The notes: generated by a model not told the origin, from the letters alone. A stretch of 64,000 nt of DNA from Nocardia lijiangensis NBRC 108240 (GCF_001613045.1 NZ_BDBP01000042.1:21662-85661), one strand, 5' to 3'. Shown: positions 36,211-45,541, counted from the first letter of the stretch. Numbers and translations: made by a program.

Positions 36211-37614
36211 ATGACCGACTATCCCACGCTCCCCACCGACTTCGTGTACGGCGTCGCCACGGCCGCCTACCAGATCGAGGGGGCCGTCGATGCCGACGGT
36301 CGCGGACCCTCGATCTGGGACACCTTCTGCGCCGAACCGGGCCGCATCCACAACGGCGAGACCGGCGCTATCGCCTGCGACCACTACCGCCGCTACCGCG
36401 AGGACGTCGCGTTGATGAAAGATCTCGGCATCGACTCCTACCGGTTCTCCATCGCATGGCCCCGCATTCAGCCGACCGGTGCCGGGAAGCCGAACACCCG
36501 GGGGCTGGACTTCTACGACCGGCTCGTCGACGCGCTGGTCGAGGCCGGGATCTCCCCGGCCGTGACGCTCTACCACTGGGATCTGCCGCAGGCCCTGCAG
36601 GATCGCGGTGGCTGGGAGAACCGGGACACCGCACTGCGGCTGGCCGATTACGCCAGGATCGTGGCCGAACGGCTCGGCGACCGGGTCGGGCTGTGGATGC
36701 CGGTCAACGAGCCCGTCGTGGCCACCATGTTCGGCCATGCGGTGGGAACCCACGCGCCCGGAAAGGAACTCGGCCTCGGCGCCCTGCCCGTCGCGCACCA
36801 CATGCTGCTCGGGCACGGCCTGGCGACCCGGGCACTCCGCGCGGCCGGAGCATCCCGGATCGGCATCGCCGCCAACCATCAACCGACCCGGCCTGCCGAT
36901 GACACCCCGCAGGACCGCGATGCCGCGGACTATTTCGACACCTTGATCAACTGGCTGTTCGCCGACCCGATCCTGCTCGGACGCTACCCCGACGACCTGA
37001 TCACCGCGATGATGCCCGGCCCCGTCGCCGACGACCTCGCCGTCATCTCCACCCCGCTGGACTGGTACGGCATCAACTACTACCAGCCGACCCTGGTCGG
37101 GGCGGCGGGCACCGCCACCGACGACTCGCCGGTGCTGGAAGGGGCCGCGCTCCCCGCGGGCCTGCCCTTCGAAATGCGCCGGATCACCGGCGTTCCCGAA
37201 ACCGATTTCGGCTGGGCGATCCTGCCCGACGGACTGCACGAGATGCTCACGACATTCCGCAAGCGCTACGGCGCGAACCTGCCACCGCTCTACATCACCG
37301 AGAGCGGATGCTCGTTCCACGACCATGTCGACGCACACGGACAGGTCGACGACCGCAACCGGATCGACTATCACGACGGCCATCTGCGAGCCGTCGCGCG
37401 GGCGATCGCCGACGGCGTCGACGTTCGCGGCTACTTCGCCTGGTCGCTGCTCGACAACTTCGAGTGGGCCGCCGGCTACTCCGAGCAATTCGGTCTCGTG
37501 CACGTCGACTACGACACCCAGACCCGCACCCCCAAGGAGTCCTTCCACTGGTTCCGCGACCTGATCGCCGACGCCCGAGTCCGCGGCGACCGTATCGGAC
37601 GGGCCAGGGCATGA
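36211..37614 (+). CDS. Beta-glucosidase, glycoside hydrolase family 1
   Basis: The 467-residue protein has the complete GH1 layout: FVYGVATAAYQIEGA at the start, YHWDLPQALQ, the acid/base Glu167 in WMPVNEPVV and the nucleophile Glu364 in YITESGCS (more often ITENG). The end, FGLVHVDYDTQTRTPKESFH, is typical. No signal peptide, so it cleaves beta-glucosides inside the cell. It follows the MFS gene closely and completes the operon that starts with the alpha1/beta1 pair. Confidence 0.93.
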   Translation: MTDYPTLPTDFVYGVATAAYQIEGAVDADGRGPSIWDTFCAEPGRIHNGETGAIACDHYRRYREDVALMKDLGIDSYRFSIAWPRIQPTGAGKPNTRGLDFYDRLVDALVEAGISPAVTLYHWDLPQALQDRGGWENRDTALRLADYARIVAERLGDRVGLWMPVNEPVVATMFGHAVGTHAPGKELGLGALPVAHHMLLGHGLATRALRAAGASRIGIAANHQPTRPADDTPQDRDAADYFDTLINWLFADPILLGRYPDDLITAMMPGPVADDLAVISTPLDWYGINYYQPTLVGAAGTATDDSPVLEGAALPAGLPFEMRRITGVPETDFGWAILPDGLHEMLTTFRKRYGANLPPLYITESGCSFHDHVDAHGQVDDRNRIDYHDGHLRAVARAIADGVDVRGYFAWSLLDNFEWAAGYSEQFGLVHVDYDTQTRTPKESFHWFRDLIADARVRGDRIGRARA

Positions 37615-37866
37615 CCGGCACCGACCGAACGGCGGCTATTCGGCGGGAACGTGGAGTTCTACGGCCAGGCTCGGATCCGTCGGCGACAGTGGCATTCGGG
37701 GACCCGAAGCACCGTGACCGTCAGATCTCGACGATCTGGTATTCGCCGATCTGTCCGCTGAGATACCGCAGGTGATCGCCGGAATCGCCGAGGGTGTTCG
37801 ATGGCGGTCAGCCGGGCGGTCGATGACCTCACCACCGGAACCCGGCGTGTTCCCGACTACGGCCCG

Positions 37867-37904
37867 TGATCAGCTTCGTGGCCCCGGGGCCACGAAGCTG
37901 ATCA
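37867..37904. repeat. Perfect 38-bp palindrome
   Basis: The arm TGATCAGCTTCGTGGCCCC is followed at once by its exact 19-base complement with no loop. It lies about 250 bases after the beta-glucosidase, too far for a simple terminator. The surrounding 37615-38030 has no supported gene. Confidence 0.8.
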
Positions 37905-38030
37905 GTCGCTCGGGCTGAGCATCTCGTAGCGCGAAGGGGCAGTCGCTCTCACCGCTCAACCCTCACCGACACCGGCGGATATGCAGGCCGGCATCGACCA
38001 CAGCTTCCGGACGAGATCGTCGGCAGACTG

Positions 38031-38234
38031 CTATTGAACACCCAGGAATCCGCTCAGGACCTCGTTGGACTGTTGATGTTGGGGGCCAGAGAGCAGGCGA
38101 TCGCGGTCATCGGTGTTGTCGGCGGCGCCGCTTTCCTTGACCAGCATGATCGCTGCCTTGGCGATTTCTTGTGCGCACCACCAGAATTCCTCAACGTCCA
38201 CGCAGTCGGCTACCGCCCAGCGGCTGGGCCACAT
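38031..38234 (-). CDS. Short hypothetical protein
   Basis: 67 codons with a helical, plausible composition (VEEFWWCAQEIAKAAIMLVK). It could be a fragment or chance. No ribosome site stands out. Confidence 0.25.
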   Translation of the reverse strand: MWPSRWAVADCVDVEEFWWCAQEIAKAAIMLVKESGAADNTDDRDRLLSGPQHQQSNEVLSGFLGVQ

Positions 38235-38297
38235 GGACTACCTGTGCATGTGGATCGGCAAGCCCAAGCCGATCCCCGCAGGCGATATCCTCGACGA

Positions 38298-38687
38298 GTG
38301 AACCCGAACCCACCGACACCGCCGACGAGCGAGGAATCGCAATCGTTGCAGTTGGCGCGCGGGTTCCTGGGCCGGACGGTGGATCTGACCATCGACCGGC
38401 CCTACGGCAGCGCCCACCCGGTACACGGGTTTCGCTACCTCGCGAACTACGGATTCGTGCCCAGCACCCTCGCCCCCGACGGCGACGAACTCGACGCCTA
38501 CTACCTCGGGAAGCCCGAGCCGATGGACACTGCGTCGGGGACCTGTGTCGCGATCATCCACCGCATCGACGACGATGACGACAAACTTGTCGTCATCCCG
38601 ACCGGTACCGCACCGCCCGATGACGACGCCATCGCATCGGCCGTCGAGTTCCAGGAGATCGCGGGCCGATACCGCATCCTGCGGTGA
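38298..38687 (+). CDS. Inorganic pyrophosphatase-like protein
   Basis: 129 residues. GRTVDLTIDRPYGSAHPVHG, YLANYGFVPSTLAPDGDELD and AYYLGKPEP align with the soluble pyrophosphatase core (xYGFIPxTLxxDGDPLD), including the acidic DGDELD metal cluster. It is shorter than classic Ppa (~170 residues) and lacks part of the C-terminal metal site, so it may have another phosphohydrolase role. The GTG at 38298 begins directly before the domain. Confidence 0.7.
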   Translation: MNPNPPTPPTSEESQSLQLARGFLGRTVDLTIDRPYGSAHPVHGFRYLANYGFVPSTLAPDGDELDAYYLGKPEPMDTASGTCVAIIHRIDDDDDKLVVIPTGTAPPDDDAIASAVEFQEIAGRYRILR

Positions 38688-39065
38688 GTGGGTCAGTCCG
38701 GGCTATCAGGATCACGGAGCTTGCGGTGGGTGCCGCCGAGGTCTGGCAGACGGAAAGCGCGCCCCCATCTGCCCCTTCAGATGACTTCCTCCCGGATCGA
38801 GCCAGCCCGCTACGTAGGTGTAGCCCGCTGCGGGAGGGCGCAATGAAATCGATGCCGGCGTGGCAAGCGAAGTGTGGCCAGGAACCGGTGGTCGGAGATC
38901 TGATCTGCTGTTGCCGGTACCGGTAGTGATGTCCTCGAGCACTTCGTCCCCGGATTCGCCGCGACGACTTGTGCAGATCATCGAATCGAACCTCTGGCGA
39001 ATGATCGCCGCCTGCACACCGAATTGGACCGGAAGGTGTTGTGCTGCAGTTTATCCGTGCCTGGG
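38688..39065. other. Gap with no supported gene
   Basis: About 380 bases with no convincing coding region on either strand between the pyrophosphatase-like gene and the convergent beta2 gene. Confidence 0.5.
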
Positions 39066-39815
39066 TCAGCCTGATGAGCCGCTCTTGAGCGCGCCCGCTG
39101 ATCCGCTCGGTAGCCGCAGGTGGGCATCGGGAACCCCGGTGCCGTTCGGATCGAGCAGGCCGTCTTGGTGTGCGTACGGGCTCTGGCCGGGCGGCGCTTG
39201 CAGGGTGGTGACGTACTTCCAGAGACCGTCGGCCATGGCTGCGCCGCCGAGGACGAGAGTACCGACGACGCCACCGGCGCCGGCGAACGCGAGGATGGCG
39301 GCGGGGGTGGTGGCGAGGCAGCCCGGCCCCACGGCGAGGCAGGAGCCGAGGCCGATGGCGGCACCGACCAGCGCGCCGAGTACGGTGCCGATGATCGTGC
39401 CGATGAGGGGGCCCCTCGCCATATTGTCGGCGAAATCGTTGAATGCCAGTTGATTCTCCATCGGGGACGCGACCGGACGCGGCGGGTCCAGTGCGATCCC
39501 GGTGCGGTCAGGGGTGAGCGTGAGGGTGCGTCCATCCCCGGAGATCTGCTCGTGGATCGGTCCGCGCCGGCCGTCCAGCAGGAAGGCCAGCGGCATGGTC
39601 GTGACCGGTTGTCCGCCGATGTCATGGATGGTGATCGAGTGCCGGTCGGCTGACACCGCAAAGGTGCCGCCATCGAGTGTGGCGACTACGGAATTGCCCA
39701 CTACTGTGGCGCGGTACCCGGTCGGTGCCGCCGGCTCGGCCTTTGCCGGCGCGGCAGCGATCGCGAGGGTGCCTGCCATCGCGATGGCGGCAAGAGTGGT
39801 TGTGCGGTAATTCAT
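39066..39815 (-). CDS. Secreted glycine-zipper protein, beta type (copy 2)
   Basis: 249 residues. Signal peptide (MNYRTTTLAAIAMAG, cleavage near APAKA), beta-rich domain ending GDGRTLTLTPD, linker SPMENQLAFNDFADN, glycine-rich hairpin with the Cys loop (GSCLAVGPGC) and the beta tail PPGQSPYAHQDGL then LRLPSGS. It is the counterpart of 34093-34848. It starts 25 bases after alpha2 and is the last gene of a four-gene operon read leftward. Confidence 0.85.
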   Translation of the reverse strand: MNYRTTTLAAIAMAGTLAIAAAPAKAEPAAPTGYRATVVGNSVVATLDGGTFAVSADRHSITIHDIGGQPVTTMPLAFLLDGRRGPIHEQISGDGRTLTLTPDRTGIALDPPRPVASPMENQLAFNDFADNMARGPLIGTIIGTVLGALVGAAIGLGSCLAVGPGCLATTPAAILAFAGAGGVVGTLVLGGAAMADGLWKYVTTLQAPPGQSPYAHQDGLLDPNGTGVPDAHLRLPSGSAGALKSGSSG

Positions 39816-39840
39816 TTCGGTGCTATCTCCGTCGTCACTG

Positions 39841-40557
39841 TCAACGCGGTCCGTCGGCGGGCGGGACACCGGGCTTGCCCTGGAGGTATTCGGCGTATTT
39901 GCTATGGCCGGGTGGAGTATTGAGGGTCGTGACGTATTCGTAGAGCGCATAGGCGGTGGTGGGGCCACCGGCGATGATCAGGCCGGTCAAGCCGCCGACC
40001 GCGCCGACCAGGCTGACGATGGGGAGCACCGCCACGACACAGCCGAGACTGAGAATCACACAGGAGGCACCGGCCAGGGCGAACCCGATGCCGATGCCGA
40101 CGACGGCGCCGATTGCGGTGCCGATCAGGGTGCCCACCGACATACCGATGCTGGCCGCGTTGATGAGATCGTTCATGGCGAGCTGGTTTTCGAGGGGCGA
40201 GGCGACCGGTTGCAGTGTCTGGCGGTGGATGCCGCTGGTGTCGGGGGTGAGGGTGAGGGTGCGGCCGTCGGCGGAGATCCGTTGCCGCACGGGGTGTGGT
40301 CGGCCGTCGATCGTGAAGATCAGCGGCAGCGCGGTGAGGAACTGTCCGGCGGTGTCGCGGATGGTCACGGACCGCTGGTCGTCGGTGACGGCGAAAGCGC
40401 CGTGGTCGAGGGTGGTGACCACGGATGTGTCGGCCAATGTCGCGTGATACGTCACGGGCAGTGGCGTCTCGGGCGCTGCGCCGGCGGGGACGTCGGCTCC
40501 GCAGACAGTCGCGGTGGTGAGCAGTGCGGTGATGACCGTACCGCGGGTGTTTTTCAT
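39841..40557 (-). CDS. Secreted glycine-zipper protein, alpha type (copy 2)
   Basis: 238 residues, the same length as alpha1. It shares VVTTLD, SADGRTLTLTPD, SPLENQLAMNDLINA, GASCVxLSLGC and SKYxE. The ATG at 40557 has a GAGGAAA site and overlaps the MFS stop (ATGA), so it is translationally coupled to the transporter. The paired hydrophobic segments (GTLIGTAIGAVVGIGIGFAL) would span or insert into a membrane after export. Function unknown. Confidence 0.85.
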   Translation of the reverse strand: MKNTRGTVITALLTTATVCGADVPAGAAPETPLPVTYHATLADTSVVTTLDHGAFAVTDDQRSVTIRDTAGQFLTALPLIFTIDGRPHPVRQRISADGRTLTLTPDTSGIHRQTLQPVASPLENQLAMNDLINAASIGMSVGTLIGTAIGAVVGIGIGFALAGASCVILSLGCVVAVLPIVSLVGAVGGLTGLIIAGGPTTAYALYEYVTTLNTPPGHSKYAEYLQGKPGVPPADGPR

Positions 40558-41963
40558 GGTTTCCTCATCTGTGTGCTGTCCGGCGCTGCGATGAGCGCCG
40601 CGGATGGATGGTCCGGCGGCGGGATTGCCGAACCACCTCGCCCGCGTATGCGGGTGGCGTGAAATGGACTGGTACTCGCCGAGATCGAGATTTCAGCGGG
40701 AGACGCAGGATGCCGGGGAGCCGCGGCATGCCGGGCAGCGTCCCGGTCCGGCCTGATTACCAGCATCGACATCACCCCGCCCGCCACGAGAAGCCACCCG
40801 GCGATATCGAAGGCGTGCGTGAACCCGGTCGACTGGGTCGGCGCCGCGTCGAGGAGCCTGCCGGTGACGTACGGTGCGAGCAGGCTGGCGACGGCGGCGA
40901 CCGCGTACGAGATTCCGAGCGCGGCGCTGCGCTTTCCGGCTGGGCAGGTGTCGGCGATCGCGGCGTTGACCAGAGGTGTCTGCGCGGTGCCCGCCGAGAA
41001 GGCGACGACGACGAGCAGCAGGGCGAGCGGTGCGGCGTCGGCCCTGGTCAGGGTCAGCATGCATACCCCGGCCAGCACGGTGACCGTGCCACCGAGCACA
41101 CCGTAGGCGATTCTGCGGGAAACACCACGCCGAACCGCGCTTTGCGCGAGGGTGCCGACAGTGAGGACCAGAATGATGGCGGCTACGCTCGGCAGGCCGA
41201 TCAATCCGCCCACCGCGGCTTTGCCGAATCCGGCCTCGTCTTCCAGATACAGCGGTAGCCAGGCGAGTCCGAGGGCAAGGGCCCACATCACGGTGAAGGT
41301 CGAGAACGTGCCGCCGAGCCACGTTCCGGTAGTGATGATGCGCCGGTAAGGGACACCCGAATCGGCGGCGGATCCTGATTCGGCCCGCACGTGATAGGGA
41401 CCGCTTCCACCGTAACGCAGCCACGCCAGCAACCACAGCAAACCGAGCACGCCGAGTAGACCGAATGCGGCACGCCAGCCCAGCAGACCAATGGTCAGGA
41501 TGATCAGCGGCCCGCCGAGCACCGCGCCGAGCGCGCCGCCAGCAGTGACGGCGGCCGAGGGAAGAGCGCGCCTGTGTTCCGGGAACCAAGTGAAGGCGGT
41601 GTGGTTGGCCAGCGGAAATCCGGGACCTTCGCCCGCGCCGAGCAGGACTCGGGTGCTGAGCAGAACCGCGAATCCGGTGCCGGGGATCACGATCGGAAGC
41701 TGGGCGACGGACCAGATCAGGATGAGCCCGACGAGCAGGGGGCGTATCGGAACTCGGTTGCCGAGGAAGCCGACCAGCACCGCCGACGCGCTGAACAGCA
41801 GGTAGAACCCGCCCGCAACCGTTCCGAAGGCGGTAGCGCTGAGCCCGAGCTCGTCCATGATCGGTTCGGCGGTCAGGCCGACCACCGCCTTGTCGGCGAA
41901 GTTGAGCATCATGAACAGCATCAGCAGGGCAAGCACACCGCGCGCGCTGCGGCGAGCGGTCAC
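40554..41963 (-). CDS. MFS transporter, anion:cation symporter-like
   Basis: 469 residues with 12 membrane segments and MLNFADKAVVGLTAEPIMDE at the first helix, the typical start of the ACS/phthalate-permease subgroup, which carries organic acids. A 45-residue polar tail extends past the last helix. The GTG at 41963 overlaps the hydrolase stop (GTGA), preferred over the ATG at 41987. Downstream it overlaps alpha2. It belongs to a different MFS branch from the transporter at 34953. Confidence 0.88.
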   Translation of the reverse strand: MTARRSARGVLALLMLFMMLNFADKAVVGLTAEPIMDELGLSATAFGTVAGGFYLLFSASAVLVGFLGNRVPIRPLLVGLILIWSVAQLPIVIPGTGFAVLLSTRVLLGAGEGPGFPLANHTAFTWFPEHRRALPSAAVTAGGALGAVLGGPLIILTIGLLGWRAAFGLLGVLGLLWLLAWLRYGGSGPYHVRAESGSAADSGVPYRRIITTGTWLGGTFSTFTVMWALALGLAWLPLYLEDEAGFGKAAVGGLIGLPSVAAIILVLTVGTLAQSAVRRGVSRRIAYGVLGGTVTVLAGVCMLTLTRADAAPLALLLVVVAFSAGTAQTPLVNAAIADTCPAGKRSAALGISYAVAAVASLLAPYVTGRLLDAAPTQSTGFTHAFDIAGWLLVAGGVMSMLVIRPDRDAARHAAAPRHPASPAEISISASTSPFHATRIRGRGGSAIPPPDHPSAALIAAPDSTQMRKP

Positions 41964-43159
41964 CGGCCGAGGCGGGTGTCGAGCCAATCGAAAGTCTGCT
42001 GGTTGAACAGCTGCGTCGCCCCCTCATGGCAGTGCTCGCCGCCACCATCCGCTGCTGCGAAGACCATCAGTTCCTTCTCGCACCGCAATGCGTCATGGAC
42101 CTTGACGGGCTGGCCGCGGAAGAACTGGTCGTTCTCCGCCTCGAGAACGAGGGTCGGGCAGGTGATCTTGTCCGCGAGCCCGTCCAGGGTGTAGGGCTGG
42201 GTCATCCGGATGTATTCGGCCGGCGATGCCGCGCCGAAGGTCCACATGCCGTTACGCACCGCCCAGCGGCTCTGGGTCGACAACGCCATCATCAACTGCA
42301 GGACGGGATTCGCGAGGTCGTCGCGCTTGTCGATGATCCAGTCATAAAGAAACGGCGGCATCGCATCGAGGTACGCCTCGTGGAAGCTGTACACCCCATC
42401 GTGCAGGACACAGGCTGCGAAGCGGTGCTCGAAGGCGGCCGCGCGGGCGGCGAGATAGCCGCCGAGGCTGGTGCCGAACAGGACGAGACGTGCCGGATCG
42501 ACACCGGGCAACGTGATCGCGTGGTCGACCACCGGCGTGACAACCCGCTCCCAATCGGGCCGGAACACCAAGCCGGACTCCCGCCGCGCCGAGGCCTGCC
42601 CGGGCCCTTCGAAGGCCAGCACGTGGTAACCGCGCCGCACGGCCCCCTCGGCCGCGAAAAAGTAGAGTTCCTCCAGCGTCGAGTCGAATCCGCCGTGCAG
42701 GATGACGGTGGGCCGCGGCTCGCCCGAATCGTCCACGCGGAACAGGTATCCGGGCAGCGCACCGCCCTCGTACGGGATCGCCTGGTGCAGTGGCGGGTGG
42801 TCGAACAGCTCGGCCGCGGTGGCGAAGGTCTGCCGCGACAGCATCGCAAGGCGGGCTGACACCGTGTCGTTGTCCGGATCCTCTCGGCGATAGAAGTCCG
42901 CGTTCCGGTAGTAGTTCGAGGCACGGAGCAGGGCCTCCCGCGCGCTGACCAGACGGCCGGCGGCGCGAGCTTCCGAGCCGATCCGATGCACGCGCTCGGC
43001 CGTGGCCGACCACTCACGACACCATGCCGCTTCGTCACCTTCGGGGATATTGCGGCAGGTGACCAGCACTTCGCCGAGCTCAGCACCGCCGTAGCAGCCG
43101 TGCCCCGCCGTTCGCAGTGCCTCGAACGAGAATGACTCGTCGTCGAATAGAAACTTCAT
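41960..43159 (-). CDS. Alpha/beta hydrolase, 2,6-dihydroxypseudooxynicotine hydrolase/FrsA-like
   Basis: 399 residues. An N-terminal helical domain (~1-130, SAREALLRASNYYRNADFY) precedes the hydrolase core with LHGGFDSTLEELYF, the nucleophile elbow FGTSLGGYLA, the acid in LVLEAENDQFF and a late histidine (GGGEHCHEGA). This two-domain form is that of C-C bond or ester hydrolases in aromatic catabolism. The ATG at 43159 has a GGAGGAAC site. It is the first gene of the hydrolase-MFS-alpha2-beta2 operon, facing the TetR gene. Confidence 0.88.
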   Translation of the reverse strand: MKFLFDDESFSFEALRTAGHGCYGGAELGEVLVTCRNIPEGDEAAWCREWSATAERVHRIGSEARAAGRLVSAREALLRASNYYRNADFYRREDPDNDTVSARLAMLSRQTFATAAELFDHPPLHQAIPYEGGALPGYLFRVDDSGEPRPTVILHGGFDSTLEELYFFAAEGAVRRGYHVLAFEGPGQASARRESGLVFRPDWERVVTPVVDHAITLPGVDPARLVLFGTSLGGYLAARAAAFEHRFAACVLHDGVYSFHEAYLDAMPPFLYDWIIDKRDDLANPVLQLMMALSTQSRWAVRNGMWTFGAASPAEYIRMTQPYTLDGLADKITCPTLVLEAENDQFFRGQPVKVHDALRCEKELMVFAAADGGGEHCHEGATQLFNQQTFDWLDTRLGR

Positions 43160-43174
43160 CGTTCCTCCATCATT

Positions 43175-43190
43175 GGAACGGAACCGTTCC
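43175..43190. promoter_or_regulatory. TetR-type operator, copy 1
   Basis: GGAACGG-AA-CCGTTCC, a perfect inverted repeat with a 2-base centre, 16 bases before the hydrolase start codon. Confidence 0.8.
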
Positions 43191-43228
43191 GTTGTGTTGT
43201 GGAACGCAAATTTAGCCTTGATAGCATT

Positions 43229-43244
43229 GGAACGCAACCGTTCC
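43229..43244. promoter_or_regulatory. TetR-type operator, copy 2
   Basis: GGAACGC-AA-CCGTTCC, one mismatch from copy 1, 20 bases before the tetR start. A half-site GGAACGCAA lies between at 43201. Start-to-start spacing is 54 bases. Confidence 0.78.
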
Positions 43245-43263
43245 GTTCAAGAGAGGTAGCCGC

Positions 43264-43860
43264 ATGAGTAGTCGCCGGGCCGCGGGGGCGGCAGTGCTCC
43301 GCGAGCGCGTGACCGAGACGATCGCACGCGCCGCCTTCGACGAACTCGCCGAGACCGGGTACGCCCGGCTGTCGATGGAGGCCGTGACCCGGCGAGCCGG
43401 CGTCGGCAAGGCGGCGCTGTACCGGCGCTGGCCGTCGAAGGACGCCATGCTGATCGATCTGGTGTCCACCGCAGTGCGCGAGCACAGCCCCGCGGATATC
43501 GACACCGGTTCACTCCGCGGCGATGTCGAGGCGTTCATCCGCGATGTCGTGGGTGTGTTGACCCATGAACTGGTGAGCCGGATCGTTCCGGACCTGTTCG
43601 CCGAAGCGGCGCGCAACCGCGATCTGGCCGATGCGTTGCGGGAGGCGGTGGCCACGCCCCGTCGCGCGGCGGCCGCCCAACTGCTGCAGCGGGCCGTCGA
43701 CCGCGGCGAACTACCCGCGCACCTCGACTGCGAGCTCGGCATGGACCTGCTCGGCGCGCCACTGTTCTTCCGGCTCCTGATCACCCGAGGATCGGTCGAT
43801 AACGGTTACGTCGCGCGCCTCACCAACGCCACGATGGCAGCCCTCGCTGCCGCCGAGTGA
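43264..43860 (+). CDS. TetR-family transcriptional regulator
   Basis: 198 residues. The N-terminal HTH reads AAFDELAETGYARLSMEAVT and GVGKAALYRRWPSKDAML, a clear TetR DNA-binding domain, followed by the helical ligand-binding domain. The ATG has a GAGAGG site. It diverges from the hydrolase-MFS-alpha2-beta2 operon, and the two matching operators between them suggest it represses both itself and that operon. Confidence 0.92.
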   Translation: MSSRRAAGAAVLRERVTETIARAAFDELAETGYARLSMEAVTRRAGVGKAALYRRWPSKDAMLIDLVSTAVREHSPADIDTGSLRGDVEAFIRDVVGVLTHELVSRIVPDLFAEAARNRDLADALREAVATPRRAAAAQLLQRAVDRGELPAHLDCELGMDLLGAPLFFRLLITRGSVDNGYVARLTNATMAALAAAE

Positions 43861-43869
43861 CCCACGCCG

Positions 43870-44441
43870 TCAGTCGAATTCGATCTCGGAGACACCGCAG
43901 GCGACCCGCGGGACGTTCTGGATTCGCTGATCGATCCGATCCTGGGCCCGTTGGAATCTCTCGGGCTGTACTTCGACACCTGGCATCACCCAGACGGGCC
44001 ATTCCGGGTCTCGGTCGAAAGCGAGCGTCGACATTCGGGGTTCATTCCGGTCACGGTGAGCCGGTGTTCTCGCGTGTATTCGATCTCGTTCGCCGAGGTG
44101 AGTCGGAACGGCCGATCCTGGCCGGGGTAGATGACGTCCGCGAGATCGAGTATTCGCTCGATACTCTGGTTGGCCTTGTCCTCGTCCCAGAACATCAGGG
44201 GGTAGCGCTTGGTCTGTGCGACATATGCGAAGTGCAGTGCGTCGCCGGTGATCGCGGCCCGACCGTGCTCGGTCTCGATCAGCACGCCGATGCTGCCAAT
44301 CGAGTGACCGCACATGTCGACGACCCGGACATCCGGAATGATCTCGTAGCCGTCGGCAACTTCCGCGATCGGGAGTTGCTCGAGCACGAGCCCCGTCGAC
44401 GACGGCGTCGCCCAGTCGTTCGCATGTGGCACGTGGGTGTA
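43870..44441 (-). pseudogene. Metallo-beta-lactamase-fold hydrolase, C-terminal relic
   Basis: From 44441 leftward the frame gives HVPHANDWATPSSTGLVLEQ, VVDMCGHSIGSIGVLIETE and AITGDALHFAYVAQT, the third metal site and bridging aspartate of an MBL-fold enzyme. A frameshift near 44030 moves the remaining tail (WPVWVMPGVEVQPE) to another frame, which ends at 43870. The N-terminal part with the HxHxDH motif is missing. Confidence 0.8.
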
Positions 44442-44637
44442 TCTGCGCTCATCGCGGTGTACAGGCCCAGCGGGGCGCACTCCATCCGACAACGGAACGG
44501 CTGCTGTCCGTCGCACCGCCCACGGACTTGACCCGCAGAAACTTCCCACCCCCCTGCCGCCACAGCCAACTTCCGCGAATAGTAGGTGACCGCAGGCTGT
44601 ATGAGGCTGTCGTAGGCGGCGGCCCGGGGCGCGCAGT

Positions 44638-44979
44638 GTGGTCTCGGAGGTGCCGACGCCGGAGGTCGTTACGATCAGCAACCACAGTAAGGAACCGGTC
44701 CTTGCTGCCACCGTTATCGCAGTTACCGCTCAACTGCAGCGCCCAGACGGAACATCCGACCACTATCAGGGCAAGGCCGACCCCGCCCTCAACGGTGTGA
44801 TCGCACCAGGGAGTGCGTGGAGGACCTCGATCGCGCTTGTGAGCAATGAGTCCGGCCGCCCTCTGCGCCCAGCAACCGACGAGAAGTGGTATGTGTCCAT
44901 CACTTTTCGTCTCCTCGACTCGGATGGCAGGTGGTGGGAGCGCATCGAAAACGGCCCGCCCCGTCGCATCCTTACGTGA
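44638..44979 (+). CDS. Hypothetical protein, possibly an N-terminally truncated gene
   Basis: 113 residues with a convincing beta-sandwich-like pattern (VVTISNHSKEPVLAATVIAV, WYVSITFRLLDSDGRWWERI). It resembles the C-terminal domain of small membrane-anchored actinobacterial proteins; an N-terminal membrane segment is not present and no ribosome site precedes the GTG, so part of the gene may be lost. Confidence 0.5.
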   Translation: MVSEVPTPEVVTISNHSKEPVLAATVIAVTAQLQRPDGTSDHYQGKADPALNGVIAPGSAWRTSIALVSNESGRPLRPATDEKWYVSITFRLLDSDGRWWERIENGPPRRILT

Positions 44980-45019
44980 CGCCCCTCGGCACAGATGAAT
45001 CAGATAGCGAACTCCCCCC

Positions 45020-45285
45020 TCGTAGTTGAGGATGGCAATGTCGTTGTCGACACCGATGAGAATCTCGGCGGGACTCGCCACACCGAGACATGCGGCAACG
45101 AGCGGACACGGAGTCAGGCAATCCAGCACCGCGACGGTAGACAACGTCGTGAGATCCCACACCCGCACGGTCGCGTCGTCACTGCGGTGACAGCCACGGT
45201 CGGTCGCCGAGCCGGATGCACGCCACCGCCCGTACGTGATCGGTATGGCCGCTCACCGCAATCAGGATTTCCACAAGCGACCTCA
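45020..45285 (-). pseudogene. WD40-repeat protein relic
   Basis: Leftward translation gives SGHTDHVRAVACIRLGDRPW, a stop, and in the next frame DDATVRVWDLTTLSTVAVLD and EILIGVDNDIAILN. These are one and a half WD40 blades with a one-base frameshift between the GH and WD parts. No start or remaining blades are present. Confidence 0.7.
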
Positions 45286-45541
45286 CGGTGAGTTCGGTCT
45301 GGAAGCCGGGGGTAACTAGCCAGCCCTCCTACTGACATTCCTCGTGACGAGCACGCACTGACATCTCAGTGACGAATCGCACTTGCGGCAGGATGTCCCC
45401 TGTCCGGACTGACCGCCCGCTTGTCGAGGCGAGCGACTGACCGCCGAATCCTACTGGGATGCAAGCCTTATCGGCGGCTGGCACGCACTCCGGGCACCCG
45501 GCGGTCAACGACCACTGTCCTGACTCTGCCGAACTGATGCC

